From positions 21,081,971 through 21,145,970 of the forward strand of contig OX463785.1 of assembly GCA_949825025.1 (NCBI GenBank): 64,000 nt of DNA, read 5' to 3'. Positions 62,704 to 64,000 of this stretch are shown here, piece after piece. Position 1 is the first letter of the stretch. The number at the start of each line of letters is the position of its first letter. The position numbers and the translations under genes were made by a program. Source of the stretch: Siphlonurus alternatus. Its lineage: Eukaryota > Arthropoda > Insecta > Ephemeroptera > Siphlonuridae. The notes under the pieces were generated by a model, which saw only the letters and a program-made list of their open reading frames with translations, did not search any database and had not been told where the DNA came from.

Positions 62704-63540
62704 CTGAAGAAAACAGAAATGACGTAAGAGCTGATAGTCCAGTAAAACTAAGTTAAAATCCTATGTTGACCCGGAAATAATTATTAAAGTTTTGAAACTT
62801 TCAGGGTCGATGTAGATTTATGTTCTAGATCACATCCCCAAAATCCCCCAAAATCCCCCTGGGGCATTTCCGGTTACCCTTAAAAAATGGCGGCCAAAAA
62901 GCACTTTTTTAAAAAATTCGTAATTAAATCCCTAATTAAGCTAGGTTAAAAATTTTAGCAGATAATTAAAGCCAAGAGTTGACATTAACAGAAAAATTAA
63001 AAATATTTTAAAATTTTGAAGTTAATCGGCGTTTAATCGGTGATTAATTAATTTTTTATCAAAAGCTCGCGGATAGATAGTAAAAAAAAGCATAGAAATA
63101 ATTTTTTTATGAAAAAAAGCTTCAAGTAAGAAACATAGCTTGTGTTTTCTAGTTTTTGAAACTGTCATTAACTTTAATTTACGTTCGTATTTAACGGAGA
63201 TATGAGCGGATGAAGAAGAGCGCGCGTGGTCGCTCCGACGTTCAAACGACAATACAGCTGCCCGCTATGCACGCATTTATAGGCTTGCGCGCTCTCTTGT
63301 CGCCGGCTTTACTTCTGTCGTGCAAATATTATATGAAGTATGGGGGTAGTAAAACCCAATTTACCCCCTCCCCCCCCCCCCCGAAATCTGTATGATATGG
63401 ATTTTGAGAATTTCAGGATATTATATATTTATAAGAATAATATAGAAAGATCATGATATAGAATCCATATATTATATTATAGATAATGAAAGACATGTTA
63501 TGGCATTTTGTAAACAATAAATTTATAATTTTTTTGGGAA
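62704..63540 (-). other. Myotubularin intron sequence running out of the window
   Basis: Begins with the acceptor TGTTTTCTTCAG next to the exon at 62703. I see no further exon up to the window end; the GC-rich stretch at 63200-63310 lacks a plausible frame with splice sites. Confidence 0.45.
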
Positions 63541-63544
63541 GGTA

Positions 63545-63850
63545 TGGCGTAATGCGTTTAACTGGGATTCGTCAGATCACCGAAGTTAAGCAACGCTGTG
63601 CGTGGTTGCTAGTTGGATTGGTGACCATTGTATTTTCAACAGAAATCACGTTTCTCACCCAGGGGTAAATCATTGCGCTTTTCTACCCACCATATGGTTC
63701 CCCTGCATGGTTTTGTACCATTGCACTTCGGTCCATTGACAGAAGCTGTAGCGTCTATTGTAGTTGAGATTTCCACGTTTCCCTCAATCGTATATAGGCA
63801 AATTAATGCTGGGATGGATTGCATGGCCGGGGTAATCCCCGTTCTATACA
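63545..63850 (+). repeat. 5S rRNA-derived SINE, copy 3
   Basis: Head GATCACCGAAGTTAAGCAAC, GCGTGGTTGCTAGTTGGATTGG and TGACCATTG follow the 5S order with substitutions. The body has GGGGTAAATCATTGCGCTTT and the tail core TTCCACGTTTCCCTCA and AATGCTGGGATGGATTGC. Confidence 0.75.
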
Positions 63851-64000
63851 GAAGACTCCGCGAAACGTTTACGAATGAGCACTTTTTAGTTTTTAGTGAG
63901 TGAACTGCTCATCAATCTTTTTCATTTGCCACATGGGCTGTTTTACGGAAATTTTGAGTATAATGTATAATATATGTACAATTATGTTATAGTATTGTAA

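Overview
This is AT-rich nuclear DNA of an arthropod, most likely a hexapod; I cannot name the species. The evidence is intron-split genes with GT-AG junctions, a methuselah-like GPCR (a family best known from insects), short host genes diluted among kilobases of AT-rich sequence, and a dense load of palindromic MITEs, hAT-type elements, foldback elements and 5S-rRNA-derived SINEs. No bacterial operon, CRISPR array, tRNA or full-length rRNA gene was seen.

Layout: (1) 365-2544, minus strand: a complete three-exon secreted lipocalin of 197 aa. (2) 3.6-3.9 kb: one orphan cysteine-rich putative terminal exon on the plus strand. (3) 4-11.5 kb: intergenic DNA with MITEs. (4) 11.5-25.2 kb: copy A of a large inverted duplication, holding a complete eight-exon methuselah-like class B GPCR (plus strand, 581 aa). 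(5) 25.2-32.05 kb: the centre of the inversion, with a 1.48-kb long-terminal-inverted-repeat element joined to an eight-unit array of 167-bp tandem repeats, plus a 5S-derived SINE. (6) 32.05-50.0 kb: copy B, a second complete methuselah-like gene (minus strand, 583 aa) with the same eight exons and introns swollen by other insertions. (7) 50,320-52,639: Sm D3, head-to-head with copy B. (8) 53.4-55.6 kb: a foldback element with mirrored 5 x 32-bp arrays. (9) 60,107-62,703, minus strand: the last three exons of a FYVE-domain myotubularin (MTMR3/MTMR4 type), whose 5' part lies beyond the window.

The genes are not one pathway. A spliceosomal core protein, a phosphoinositide phosphatase, a ligand carrier and a receptor pair are simply neighbours. 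What unites the window is the duplicated receptor locus. Both copies keep an intact reading frame, splice sites and TATA-bearing promoter, while their introns have been rebuilt by at least five palindromic element families. The most unusual structures are the MITE family whose two arms each carry a good 3' splice acceptor, the mirrored 32-bp arrays, and the 167-bp array welded to a long-TIR element. All gene models are read by eye from splice consensus and homology remembered at family level; no search was run.
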